NCBI RefSeq assembly: GCF_910578695.1
Contig: NZ_CAJTQJ010000003.1
Span: forward strand, 1-64,000
DNA from: an uncultured Brachyspira sp.
Lineage (GTDB): Bacteria > Spirochaetota > Brachyspiria > Brachyspirales > Brachyspiraceae
Length of the DNA: 64,000 nucleotides
Direction of reading: 5' to 3'
The position numbers and the translations under genes are program-made. A model generated the notes under the pieces. That model had not been told where the DNA came from. It saw only the letters and a list, made by a program, of their open reading frames with translations, and did not search any database. Positions within the stretch are counted from its first letter, which is position 1. Each line of letters starts with the position of its first letter. Below, in pieces: positions 16,577 to 24,644 of this stretch.

Positions 16577-18268
16577 ATGGAACAAGAAGTTAAAGCAAGA
16601 ATTGATTCATGGCTTAACGGAGCTTATGATGAAGAAACTAAAAAAGAGATTAAAGCATTATTAGATGCAGGAAATGACAAAGAATTGACAGATGCATTCT
16701 ACAGAGATTTAGAATTTGGTACAGGCGGACTTAGGGGAATAATGGGAGTCGGTACTAATAGAATGAATAAATATACTGTCGGTGTTGCTACTCAGGGCTT
16801 GGCTAATTATATATTAAAACAAGGCGGAAGTAATTATAAAGTTGCAATAGGTTATGACTCTAGAAATAATTCGGATACTTTTTCAAAGGCTGCCGCTGAA
16901 ATACTGTCTTCAAATGGAATAAATGTTTATTTATATGATGATATTCATCCTATTTCTCTTCTTTCTTATGCTGTTAGGGATTTAGGCTGTATTGCAGGCA
17001 TAGTTGTTACTGCAAGCCATAATCCTAAAGAATATAACGGATATAAAGTTTATTGGACTGACGGGGCTCAGGTTATACCGCCTCATGATAAAAATATAAT
17101 AGATGAGGTATTGAAAGTTAAGCCTGAAGAAGTAAAAGTTGGAGACAGTTCAAAAGTTACTATTATAGGTAAAGATATTGAAGACAAATATATGAATGAT
17201 TTAATGATGTATTTAGTTAATCCTGATATTATCAAAAAACATAATGATATAAAAATAGTATATACTCCTATTCATGGTTCGGGATATAAAATGGTTCCTA
17301 TGGCTTTAAGAAAGGCAGGATTTACTAATTTAATAACTTTGGAAAATGCTCAGCCGCCTGATGGAAATTTCCCTACTGTTGAATCTCCTAATCCTGAAAA
17401 TCCTGAAGCCTTACAAATAGCTGTTGATAAAGCTAAGGAAATAGGTGCTGAACTTGTTATGGGTACAGATCCTGACTGCGACAGAATGGGCTGTGCTTTA
17501 CTTACTAAAGACGGAAGCTATATGTATCTTACAGGCAATCAAATAGGCTCTATAATATCATACTATCTTATTACAAACAAAAAAAATATAAAAAATCCAT
17601 TCATAGTAAAAACTATAGTAACTACTGAACTTGCAAGAGTTATTGCTAATTCTAATAATGTTAAAATTTATGATGTTCTTACAGGTTTTAAATGGATTGC
17701 TGATATTGTAGAAAGAGAAAAAGACGGAACATATTTATTTGGTTTTGAAGAAAGTTTCGGCTACTGTATTAACTCTAATGTACGAGACAAAGACGGAGTA
17801 AGTTCTTGTTTAATACTTGCTGAAGTACTTGCTTATTGTAAAGATAATAATATGACATTAGCTGATTATTTAGAGAGCATTTATGAAAAATACGGATACT
17901 TCTATGAAGAAACTGTATCCATAACAAAAAAAGGTGCTGACGGAGCTAAGGCTATAGCTGATTTAATGACTTATTATAGAAATAATTTACCTAAAGATAT
18001 TTCGGGCATTAAAGTAGAAACTATAAGCGATTATGAGAAAAAAGAAATATATGATAATACAGGAAGAAAAGTAGGAAGCATATCTTTGCCTAAATCTAAT
18101 GTGCTTCAGTATATACTTGAAGACAAAACAAAAATAACTATAAGACCTTCAGGTACTGAACCTAAAATTAAATTCTATTTTGAAGTTTGCGTAAAAGAAG
18201 ATAAAGATAAAAGACTTTCTGCTGCTAAAGAAAAAGTATTAAGCTTCAAAAAGTTTATTAAAGAATAA
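16577..18268 (+). CDS. Phosphoglucomutase/phosphomannomutase family protein
   Basis: Interconverts hexose 1- and 6-phosphates, feeding glycogen and sugar-nucleotide synthesis. Family landmarks are all present: active-site serine loop VVTASHNPKEYNGYK, metal loop GTDPDCDRMG, sugar-specificity loop GFEESFGY and phosphate loop RPSGTEPKIKF. Length (564 residues) matches the PgcA-type phospho-sugar mutases. The ATG at 16577 follows AGGGGTG at 16564-16570; the longer frame back to 16526 overlaps the promoter and is not used. Cytoplasmic single gene with its own promoter and terminator. Confidence 0.93.
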   Translation: MEQEVKARIDSWLNGAYDEETKKEIKALLDAGNDKELTDAFYRDLEFGTGGLRGIMGVGTNRMNKYTVGVATQGLANYILKQGGSNYKVAIGYDSRNNSDTFSKAAAEILSSNGINVYLYDDIHPISLLSYAVRDLGCIAGIVVTASHNPKEYNGYKVYWTDGAQVIPPHDKNIIDEVLKVKPEEVKVGDSSKVTIIGKDIEDKYMNDLMMYLVNPDIIKKHNDIKIVYTPIHGSGYKMVPMALRKAGFTNLITLENAQPPDGNFPTVESPNPENPEALQIAVDKAKEIGAELVMGTDPDCDRMGCALLTKDGSYMYLTGNQIGSIISYYLITNKKNIKNPFIVKTIVTTELARVIANSNNVKIYDVLTGFKWIADIVEREKDGTYLFGFEESFGYCINSNVRDKDGVSSCLILAEVLAYCKDNNMTLADYLESIYEKYGYFYEETVSITKKGADGAKAIADLMTYYRNNLPKDISGIKVETISDYEKKEIYDNTGRKVGSISLPKSNVLQYILEDKTKITIRPSGTEPKIKFYFEVCVKEDKDKRLSAAKEKVLSFKKFIKE

Positions 18269-18305
18269 TATTTTTTACTTTTAAAAATATTATTAAAAAT
18301 ATAAA

Positions 18306-18340
18306 AAAAGCCTCATTATTTTAATGGGGCTTTTATTTTA
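18306..18340 (+). terminator. Rho-independent terminator
   Basis: 12-bp stem AAAAGCCTCATT (18306-18317) with AATGGGGCTTTT (18323-18334), one G-T pair, 5-base loop, then T-rich sequence. Follows the phosphohexomutase gene. Confidence 0.85.
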
Positions 18341-18470
18341 TGTTTTTAAATTATTTTAATATTATATTTTTTTATAGTAAACGAATTTAAAAATTTAAAT
18401 AAATTTATAATACAATTAAAATCATAATTAAAAATTAGTTAATCATGCATTTAATCAGAGTTTTAGTGTA

Positions 18471-18560
18471 ATATGATTTTTATAATTAATTAAAAAAATA
18501 AATGAAAGTTATAATTAAAAGATAAAGCAGTAAATATAAAATGGCGGGGGATGTAAATAT
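18471..18560 (+). repeat. Dispersed intergenic repeat, copy 2
   Basis: Matches 2168-2254 over about 87 bp in the same orientation; a few substitutions and short gaps. See that entry. Confidence 0.8.
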
Positions 18561-18659
18561 GCAAATTAAGTTTTTCTTTCTTTAAAACTCTGTCATTCTT
18601 TTGATGATATTAAGTATTAATAAAAAACTAATTATAAAAAATATGCTTGTATTGAAAAT

Positions 18660-18728
18660 TTAGCTTATTAAATAAAGCTGATAAACTATAAGCTGATTTA
18701 AAGAGAGTTTATAGATATCAGCAATAAA
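18660..18728 (+). repeat. Diverged hairpin repeat family member
   Basis: Contains AAGCTGATTTAAAGAGAGTTTATAG and ATCAGCAATAAAA blocks corresponding to 42079-42120, with substitutions. It lies just downstream of the ankyrin lipoprotein stop codon (18755, reverse strand). Confidence 0.55.
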
Positions 18729-18754
18729 ACAATTTTTATTAACAGTAATAAATA

Positions 18755-19516
18755 TTATTCTGCTCCAAGTTCTTTAAGTTTTTCTATTGCCCCATTTTCA
18801 TTAGCATAATATAAAACTCCGTCTCCGTCTTCATCTTTACTGTTTATGTCTATTCCTAGAGTATTAACTAAATATTCAAATACTTCTATATTATCATTTA
18901 AGGCAGCTATATGAAGCCCATTCGCTTTGTATATGTTTTCAGAATAAATTAAGTCAGTATCAAACTCAGCAAGCATTTTTATTGTATCAATATTTCCAGT
19001 ACCGCAAGCCCAAAGAAAAGCATTCCAACTGTCATCGTCTTGAATAAAAGGATTCGCTCCATTATCGAGTAAATATTTCATTATACCTAAATCTCTATAA
19101 AATACAGCAAAACTCAAAGGCGTAGTATTTTCTGCAGAATAGCTGTCATCCATAAACTCGCTGTATAAATTATCTCCAGTATAAGTTTGATTAATATCTT
19201 CGCCTTCTTTAATTAGTTCCTGAACTCTTTTTAAACTATGATTTTGTATAGCCTCAAATATATCATAATCTTCATAATACTCGCCTTCTTCTCTGCCCCT
19301 ATAAGAAAGTAAAGAATCAATCTTAACAAATTTACCTTGAATCTTCACAACATTGGTATAAGTTTTATGATATATATTTTCAGGTTTGCTTATATAGCTA
19401 GAATCATTATTAATATTTACAGATTCATCTTCTTTTTTCTTACATGACAAAATGAAAATTATTAATAAAGAAATCAATAATATATTTTTTAACACTTTTA
19501 TTTTTTTCATAAACAT
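18755..19516 (-). CDS. Ankyrin-repeat lipoprotein
   Basis: Exported lipoprotein with a lipobox ending FILSC followed by a Lys/Glu linker. About four ankyrin repeats cover the C-terminal 170 residues, for example TPLSFAVFYRDLGIMKYLLDNGANP, NAFLWACGTGNIDTIKMLAEF and NGLHIAALNDNIEVFEYLVN. Ankyrin repeats mediate protein-protein contacts. I prefer the ATG at 19516, since a GGCGGTG element lies 6 bases upstream; GTG at 19525 would be inside it. Related in design to the larger ankyrin protein at 24645. Partner unknown. Confidence 0.8.
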   Translation of the reverse strand: MFMKKIKVLKNILLISLLIIFILSCKKKEDESVNINNDSSYISKPENIYHKTYTNVVKIQGKFVKIDSLLSYRGREEGEYYEDYDIFEAIQNHSLKRVQELIKEGEDINQTYTGDNLYSEFMDDSYSAENTTPLSFAVFYRDLGIMKYLLDNGANPFIQDDDSWNAFLWACGTGNIDTIKMLAEFDTDLIYSENIYKANGLHIAALNDNIEVFEYLVNTLGIDINSKDEDGDGVLYYANENGAIEKLKELGAE

Positions 19517-19525
19517 TTTTAACAC

Positions 19526-19825
19526 CGCCGTATTATAATCAATAATCTTAAATATTATACTCTAAAAATAAATTATTTTCTATAATATAAATAGAAATTA
19601 TTAAGGAAATGATTAAATAATATTTAAGAATTATATATAATGTAAAAAGCAGGTATAATAATAAACTTTTAATTTAGATTATTATATAGATATTTTATAC
19701 TTTAAAATACAATGAACACTTAAATACTTATCTATTGTTTTTAGATATAGCAGTATACTTTTTGTATTGATATAGTTTTTAATTTATTATATAATTAGCA
19801 AAAATAAGCAGATAAATAATTTAAT
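19526..19825. other. Divergent intergenic region
   Basis: About 300 bases between divergent genes. Apart from the promoter at 19767-19795 I see no coding or RNA feature. Confidence 0.5.
19767..19795 (+). promoter_or_regulatory. Promoter of the ATPase module
   Basis: TTGATA (19767-19772), 17-base spacer, TATAAT (19790-19795), about 30 bases before the ATG at 19826. Confidence 0.65.
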
Positions 19826-21283
19826 ATGTTAGAAGAAACTAAATATCCTATATTATATGTTAAAAATTTTGCTAAAATCAAAGAGGCAGAAATAGAGTTA
19901 GCACCTTTTACTCTTTTTGTAGGAGACAACAACAGCGGAAAAAGTTATTTAGCAAGTTTGGTTTGGTATATACAAAATATAGATTTATTATATAAATTTT
20001 ATAAAGATAAAGATTATCCTAAAGTAGAATCTTTAGATAATCTATCAAATAAAGTTATAAATGAAAATATTAGTAATTTAAAAATAGATAATAATATTAT
20101 AAATGATATAATAAAAACTATTAATAATGTTCTAGAAAATAATAAAGAAATAATACTTAATGATATTTTTAATTCAAAAAATATAAAAATAGATAAAATA
20201 TATATTTTAGAATATAAAATGAATTATGGTATTAACATAGATTTTTTTATTGATAAAAAAACTGATTATAATGATAATAACAGAGAAGTTAAATATTATT
20301 TAGATATTACTTTTACTATAAATAATTGTAAATATAAAAAAGAAAAATATAAAAAAATAGAAATTAATAATAAAAATGACTTAAGCTTGTTCTTACTAAA
20401 AAAACTATATTTTTTAATATTTAATTCCAAACATCAATTATTTTTACCCGTTTCAAGAACAGGCTTTTTACTTTTAAAAGATTTAATAATACAAAAATCT
20501 ATATCAACATTATGGTATAATCCTTATGATTTGTCGAGAAAGATAGATTTGACATTACCTATAAAAAATTTTTTTGAACAATTGTCTATTATTTTAAAAA
20601 AAAATGATAGTTTTAGTTTTGGTATACAAATTAAAGAAAATATAAAGTATGAAAATATTATTAGTCTTATTGAAAAAAATATTTTAGAAGGTGAAATTTG
20701 TATTGAAAATACTTTGTCTATATTGCCAATGAATGCATTTCCATTAAGTCAATATAACACTTTAGATACAATTAGAGAGATATTTTATAAAACCAATAAT
20801 TCAGATAATAATTTTAGTATGCATGTGAGCTCAGCTGTTGTAACTGAAGTAACACCTATTGCTTTATTTTTGAAATATGGTATAGATTATAATAATATTA
20901 TAATGGAGGAGCCGGAAATTTCTCTGCATCCAGAACTTCAGCAGCAATTAACTAGAGTTTTTATTAAATTAGTTAATATTAATACTCATGTTTTAATAAC
21001 AACACATAGCGATACTATTATTCAGCATATAAATAATATGATTAAATTAAATTCAAATAATGAAGAAAGAAAAAAATATTTGATGCATAAATACGGATAT
21101 GATGATGATGATTTAATTTCAGAAGATAAGGTTAGAATGTATCAGTTTGATATTAATAAGGAAGATGGATTTACAAAAGTTACAAAATTAGAAAGTTCAG
21201 AATATGGTTTTGAAGTTCCTACATTCAATAAAGTATTAAAAAAAATATCAGATGAAATATATGATTTTCAGGAAGAATTATAA
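19826..21283 (+). CDS. AAA-family (OLD/SMC-like) ATPase, candidate defence protein
   Basis: 485 residues. N-terminal ABC/SMC-type ATPase fold with LYVKNFAKIKEAEIELAPFT and Walker A GDNNSGKS (33-40). A combined Walker B/D-loop, IIMEEPEISLHPELQQQL, lies near 360, and the H-switch LITTHSD near 395. A poorly conserved, Asn/Lys/Ile-rich insertion of about 250 residues separates the halves. This layout matches AAA_15/AAA_21 ATPases of overcoming-lysogeny-type and two-gene phage defence systems. No TOPRIM nuclease domain follows, so an effector would be the next gene, 2 bases away. No strong ribosome site is seen. Defence role is inference. Confidence 0.75.
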   Translation: MLEETKYPILYVKNFAKIKEAEIELAPFTLFVGDNNSGKSYLASLVWYIQNIDLLYKFYKDKDYPKVESLDNLSNKVINENISNLKIDNNIINDIIKTINNVLENNKEIILNDIFNSKNIKIDKIYILEYKMNYGINIDFFIDKKTDYNDNNREVKYYLDITFTINNCKYKKEKYKKIEINNKNDLSLFLLKKLYFLIFNSKHQLFLPVSRTGFLLLKDLIIQKSISTLWYNPYDLSRKIDLTLPIKNFFEQLSIILKKNDSFSFGIQIKENIKYENIISLIEKNILEGEICIENTLSILPMNAFPLSQYNTLDTIREIFYKTNNSDNNFSMHVSSAVVTEVTPIALFLKYGIDYNNIIMEEPEISLHPELQQQLTRVFIKLVNINTHVLITTHSDTIIQHINNMIKLNSNNEERKKYLMHKYGYDDDDLISEDKVRMYQFDINKEDGFTKVTKLESSEYGFEVPTFNKVLKKISDEIYDFQEEL

Positions 21284-21285
21284 TA

Positions 21286-21888
21286 ATGAAATGGTATGAA
21301 AAATATCCTGAAGAGTTCAGAGAAGTTTTGAGTAAAATATTTCTGCATAATTTTTTTGATGATTATAATAATAAACAATATATATTAAGTGATAATAATA
21401 TATCTATAACCGTTGAAGTTTTAGAACATTCTTTATCGATAAAAACATTAGAGGGAAATAATTCTTTTCCTTATTTAAAAAATAAAAAATGTGCTGATAA
21501 AGTTATAATTCAAAAAGAAAATGAAAAACTTTATAGTATATATATATTTGAATTTAGTAAGAGTAAGAAAGAATATAATGAGTTAATAGAACAACTTGAA
21601 GGAGCTTTTTTAAGAACTTTAGCAGTGATTTCTTATTTTAAATATATGGCAATCAATAAAGTATATTTATTTTTTGTTAGAAGAGATATAAGTACAAATC
21701 CTATATTTTATAAACAGGAAATTTCAAATAAAAAATTATCAGTTAATAATGATGAAGTTTTGGAATTAGATAATTTATCATATATATTTAGTCAAGAAAA
21801 GTTAAAAATAAAACTTCTTAAGCATAATAAAACTTATAGTATAAAAGATTATCCAGAAGAATACGGATTAGATATATCTTTTTTATAA
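21286..21888 (+). CDS. Unknown partner of the ATPase, possibly nuclease-like
   Basis: 200 residues, starting 2 bases after the ATPase stop, so almost certainly co-translated. No domain is recognised with certainty. A central block has Asp71 (CADKVII), a hydrophobic strand with Glu89 (IYIFEFSKSKKE) and Gln103 (EQLEGAF), an order reminiscent of a PD-(D/E)XK nuclease core. However, the usual E-x-K is E-x-S here. Such small partners of AAA ATPases are often toxic effectors. Treat the nuclease idea as a hypothesis. Confidence 0.6.
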   Translation: MKWYEKYPEEFREVLSKIFLHNFFDDYNNKQYILSDNNISITVEVLEHSLSIKTLEGNNSFPYLKNKKCADKVIIQKENEKLYSIYIFEFSKSKKEYNELIEQLEGAFLRTLAVISYFKYMAINKVYLFFVRRDISTNPIFYKQEISNKKLSVNNDEVLELDNLSYIFSQEKLKIKLLKHNKTYSIKDYPEEYGLDISFL

Positions 21889-21958
21889 AATATTTTTTTT
21901 TAATATCTTTATTAATAGATACTGCAAATTTAGGTAAAGCAAGCATATACTTATAAGA

Positions 21959-22072
21959 TTAAAAAAAGAATAGGGCATAATTGTAAAGTATTACTCCAAG
22001 TATAGAAGTCATATAAACACCCAGTTGATATATTAAAAAATATTTATTTATACTCAAAAGTGCTAATATAAG
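21959..22072 (-). pseudogene. Possible remnant of a membrane protein gene
   Basis: On the reverse strand a 37-codon open frame without a good start encodes a hydrophobic string (ILALLSINKYFLIYQLGVY, then MTSILGVILYNYALFFF) ending in a stop at 21959-21961. It looks like one and a half transmembrane helices with loop residues, as in the tail of a decayed transporter. It may be chance in AT-rich DNA. Confidence 0.25.
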
Positions 22073-22135
22073 TTATATAATAATTTAACTATTTATAATT
22101 ATTTTTAATATTTAAATTAAGTATAATAAAAATCA

Positions 22136-23326
22136 TTATATATTAGCCATCTTAAAAATATTATAAACATCATCTCTGTTTAAAGCCCTGAAATGTTTGA
22201 ATTGAAGTTTTCCGTCTTTTATGCATCTTCTCGTTAAATCCTCTAAAACCTCTTCGCTTTGAATACCGATTCCTAATTCTGTAAAGTTGGTAGGCATATT
22301 TATCTGTTTAAAATATTCTATAGTTTTTTCTATAGCTTTTAGTCCCGTATCATCATTATCTATATTCCAAACATTTTTTGAGTATTGAATAAATCTTTCT
22401 TTTTTATCTTTATAACAGTATTTAGCCCAAGAGCCCCATATCACAGAAAGGCTAGCCCCGTGTGCACAGTCAAATTTAGCACTCAGTTCATGCCCGAACT
22501 TATGTACTATAAAATCGAAATTAAGTCCCAAACCTGTTAAAGTATTATGCGATAAACTCCCGCACCACATAAGCTCGCTCATAGCATCATAATTATTTTT
22601 ATCTTTCATAGCTATTAATCCGTTTTTAAATATAGTTCTTAAAACAGCTTCAGCAATAGCATCTGTTATTTGATTGTTATCACCGTTTGCTGAATTTTCG
22701 CTATCTCCGAAATACCTGTCTAATGTATGCATAAGCATATCTGTTATACCGCATGCCACTTGATAATAAGGCAGTGTAAAAGTCAGATACGGATTCATTA
22801 TAGCAAATTTAGGACGGTTAAAATCTGTATGCAAACCTCTTTTATCAAGAGTCTCTTCATTAGTAAGTACAGAAGCTGCACTAGTTTCACTTCCTGCTGC
22901 CGATATTGTAAGTATGCATCCTACAGGCAGACTTCTTTCTACTTTTTTTGAGCCTGTCCAAAAATCCCATATATCAGTATCAAAATTAGCTGTGCCGATT
23001 GCTATTGCTTTAGCAGTATCAATAACACTTCCTCCGCCTATTGCTAATATAAAGTCCGATTTAAAGTCTATAGATTTTCTTACTCCTTCTCTTGCATAAG
23101 ATAGTGTAGGATTAGCTCTTATGCCTCCGAATAATTTATATTCTATATTTTCATTTTTTATTATATTTTCTATTTTTTCTAATAATCCGCTTTCTTTTAT
23201 GCTTTTAGCACCGTATACTATAAATACTTTTTTTCCTCCAAAATTTTTTATTTCATTTGCAATATTATTTTCAGCATCTTTTCCAAATATTACTTTTGTT
23301 GGATTATTGTATACAAAATTCTGCAT
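22136..23326 (-). CDS. Iron-containing alcohol dehydrogenase (NAD(P)H butanol dehydrogenase-like)
   Basis: Group III metal-dependent alcohol dehydrogenase of the BdhA/YqhD type; reduces aldehydes at the end of fermentation. 396 residues begin MQNFVYNNPTKVIFGKD. The nucleotide-binding loop is GGGSVIDTAKAIA. The iron-site residues sit around CGITDMLMHTLDRYF and CAHGASLSVIWGSWAKYC, with His in LGLNFDFIVHKFGHELSA. Cytoplasmic. Single gene with GGAAA-type ribosome site and a TATAAT element upstream. Physiological substrate not readable from sequence. Confidence 0.9.
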   Translation of the reverse strand: MQNFVYNNPTKVIFGKDAENNIANEIKNFGGKKVFIVYGAKSIKESGLLEKIENIIKNENIEYKLFGGIRANPTLSYAREGVRKSIDFKSDFILAIGGGSVIDTAKAIAIGTANFDTDIWDFWTGSKKVERSLPVGCILTISAAGSETSAASVLTNEETLDKRGLHTDFNRPKFAIMNPYLTFTLPYYQVACGITDMLMHTLDRYFGDSENSANGDNNQITDAIAEAVLRTIFKNGLIAMKDKNNYDAMSELMWCGSLSHNTLTGLGLNFDFIVHKFGHELSAKFDCAHGASLSVIWGSWAKYCYKDKKERFIQYSKNVWNIDNDDTGLKAIEKTIEYFKQINMPTNFTELGIGIQSEEVLEDLTRRCIKDGKLQFKHFRALNRDDVYNIFKMANI

Positions 23327-23654
23327 AATAATTTTTCCTTATAAATATTATTTTTAATTATAACACAATATAGCTTTTTATTAAAACCTATTATAAAAAT
23401 ATTTTTTTAATATTAGAAAAAATTATATCATATAAAATGAAAATAATTTAAAAAATATATATTTTTATTAAGATTTTCATTTTTTAATCAGATTTTTTGT
23501 ATGCTTTATGCTTATTTTTGTTCTTTATAATAATAATATTTTTAATAAATTAATTTTTTTTAATAAAAGTAATATATATATTGTTGTCTAATAATATTTT
23601 TTTTGTATATTTATAGTATAATTTTTATAAACAATAAATAGGAGATTTTTATTT
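23327..23654. other. Divergent AT-rich intergenic region
   Basis: No gene. TATAAT-like -10 boxes occur for the reverse-strand dehydrogenase and, at 23617-23622, for the short forward gene at 23655; the matching -35 boxes are weak. Confidence 0.45.
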
Positions 23655-23768
23655 ATGAAAATAGGAAAGAATAAAATAAATATAAATATTAAATTTGATG
23701 AAGGCACCTTAGTAAATGGCAGTGAAGCATCTTCATCATTTAGATTAATATTAGTGCCTAATAATTGA
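23655..23768 (+). CDS. Small protein of 37 residues, upstream of a frameshifted surface gene
   Basis: Short frame with a good AGGAG at 23640-23644 and a TATAAT at 23617-23622. The peptide MKIGKNKINI... ends LILVPNN. No signal peptide and no known family. Its stop TGA overlaps an ATG, and the surface-protein start at 23784 follows 15 bases later, so it could act as a leader gene. It could also be the remnant of a longer gene. Confidence 0.4.
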   Translation: MKIGKNKININIKFDEGTLVNGSEASSSFRLILVPNN

Positions 23769-23783
23769 TGTGGTGGTATACTT

Positions 23784-24483
23784 ATGAAAAAAAATATTAA
23801 TAGCATTATTTATATTTTCAAATATAGTGCTTGCCTCCTCTTTTGAATTTGAGTATTCAGCTTCTGCAGGTGTTACATTAGATTTCAGCTATAATAATGG
23901 AAATTTTTTTAAAGAGTTAGATGGTTTTAGATTAGGTTCTGGGTTTTCTTTCAGTGTATTACTATCATTAGGAAGAAATGACAGAATTGATAATAATATT
24001 TTAACTAGTATAAGCAGTATGATTGAAACTGGATATAATTATTATGAAAGAGAGAGATTATCTGATGAATATTACTATTATCAATATGATTATCATAGTA
24101 TTATTTTAGGCTATCTGCTTAAATTAAATTTTCATAATAAAGTTTCTTTAGGTATAGGGGCAGGGATTTATATTCCTTTATACGGTACAGAAAAAGAATT
24201 CTATGGAATGGGTGGTGATTCCAAAAGTATGGAAAAGCTTAATCAAAAAAATATAGCTTTTATGCACAAGATTCCTTTTATGCCTTATGTGAAATTAAAT
24301 GTTGTAAGATATTTTTATCTTTCAGACAGATGGGCTTTTAAGATAGGAGGAAGTTTAACATATAATTTTGGTATGGAGTTTGATACTGTCAAATTAGCTG
24401 ATTATTTTGTATATGATAAATATAATTTTTCTTCTTTGAATATAGAGGTTTATGCAGGTTTTTCTTTCGGCAGACCTAAGTAA
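23784..24483 (+). pseudogene. Outer-membrane beta-barrel protein, out of frame after an A8 tract
   Basis: The ATG at 23784-23786 (GGTGG upstream) is followed at once by eight A residues. With seven A the frame would read MKKILIALFIFSNIVLA, a perfect signal peptide, into a 215-residue barrel. With eight A the frame ends after 20 codons. The only in-frame start as read is GTG 23827, which removes the signal peptide. The body shows amphipathic strands (GVTLDFSYNNGNF, GFSFSVLLSLGRN, SLGIGAGIYIPLYG) and ends EVYAGFSFGRPK. It is either a phase-variable gene in the off state, a recent pseudogene, or a sequencing error in the A run. Confidence 0.75.
23787..23794 (+). repeat. Homopolymer A8 directly after a start codon
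   Basis: Eight A residues in codons 2-4 of the surface-protein gene; loss of one A restores the signal-peptide frame. Confidence 0.85.
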
Positions 24484-24535
24484 ATAATAATTATTTTTAA
24501 AATAGCTTAATAAAAAAATTATAAAAATAATTTAT

Positions 24536-24590
24536 ATCAAGTACGGCAGAATTTCTTAATATTAATTTTTGCTGTACTTGATATTTTTTT
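24536..24590 (+). terminator. Strong rho-independent terminator
   Basis: 13-bp stem ATCAAGTACGGCA (24536-24548) with TGCTGTACTTGAT (24570-24582), one G-T pair, then ATTTTTTT. Confidence 0.85.
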
Positions 24591-24644
24591 ATTATCTAAT
24601 ATACTTATACTATTAACATACTTTATGAAGTTGGAGCATTAAAG

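Larger units (their letters stand above)
18269..18754. other. Gap with terminator and two dispersed repeats
   Basis: No gene seen. It holds the terminator at 18306-18340, a dispersed repeat copy at 18471-18560, and at 18660-18728 a diverged member of the hairpin repeat family (AGCTGATTTAAAGAGAGTTTAT...CAGCAATAA-like). Confidence 0.6.
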
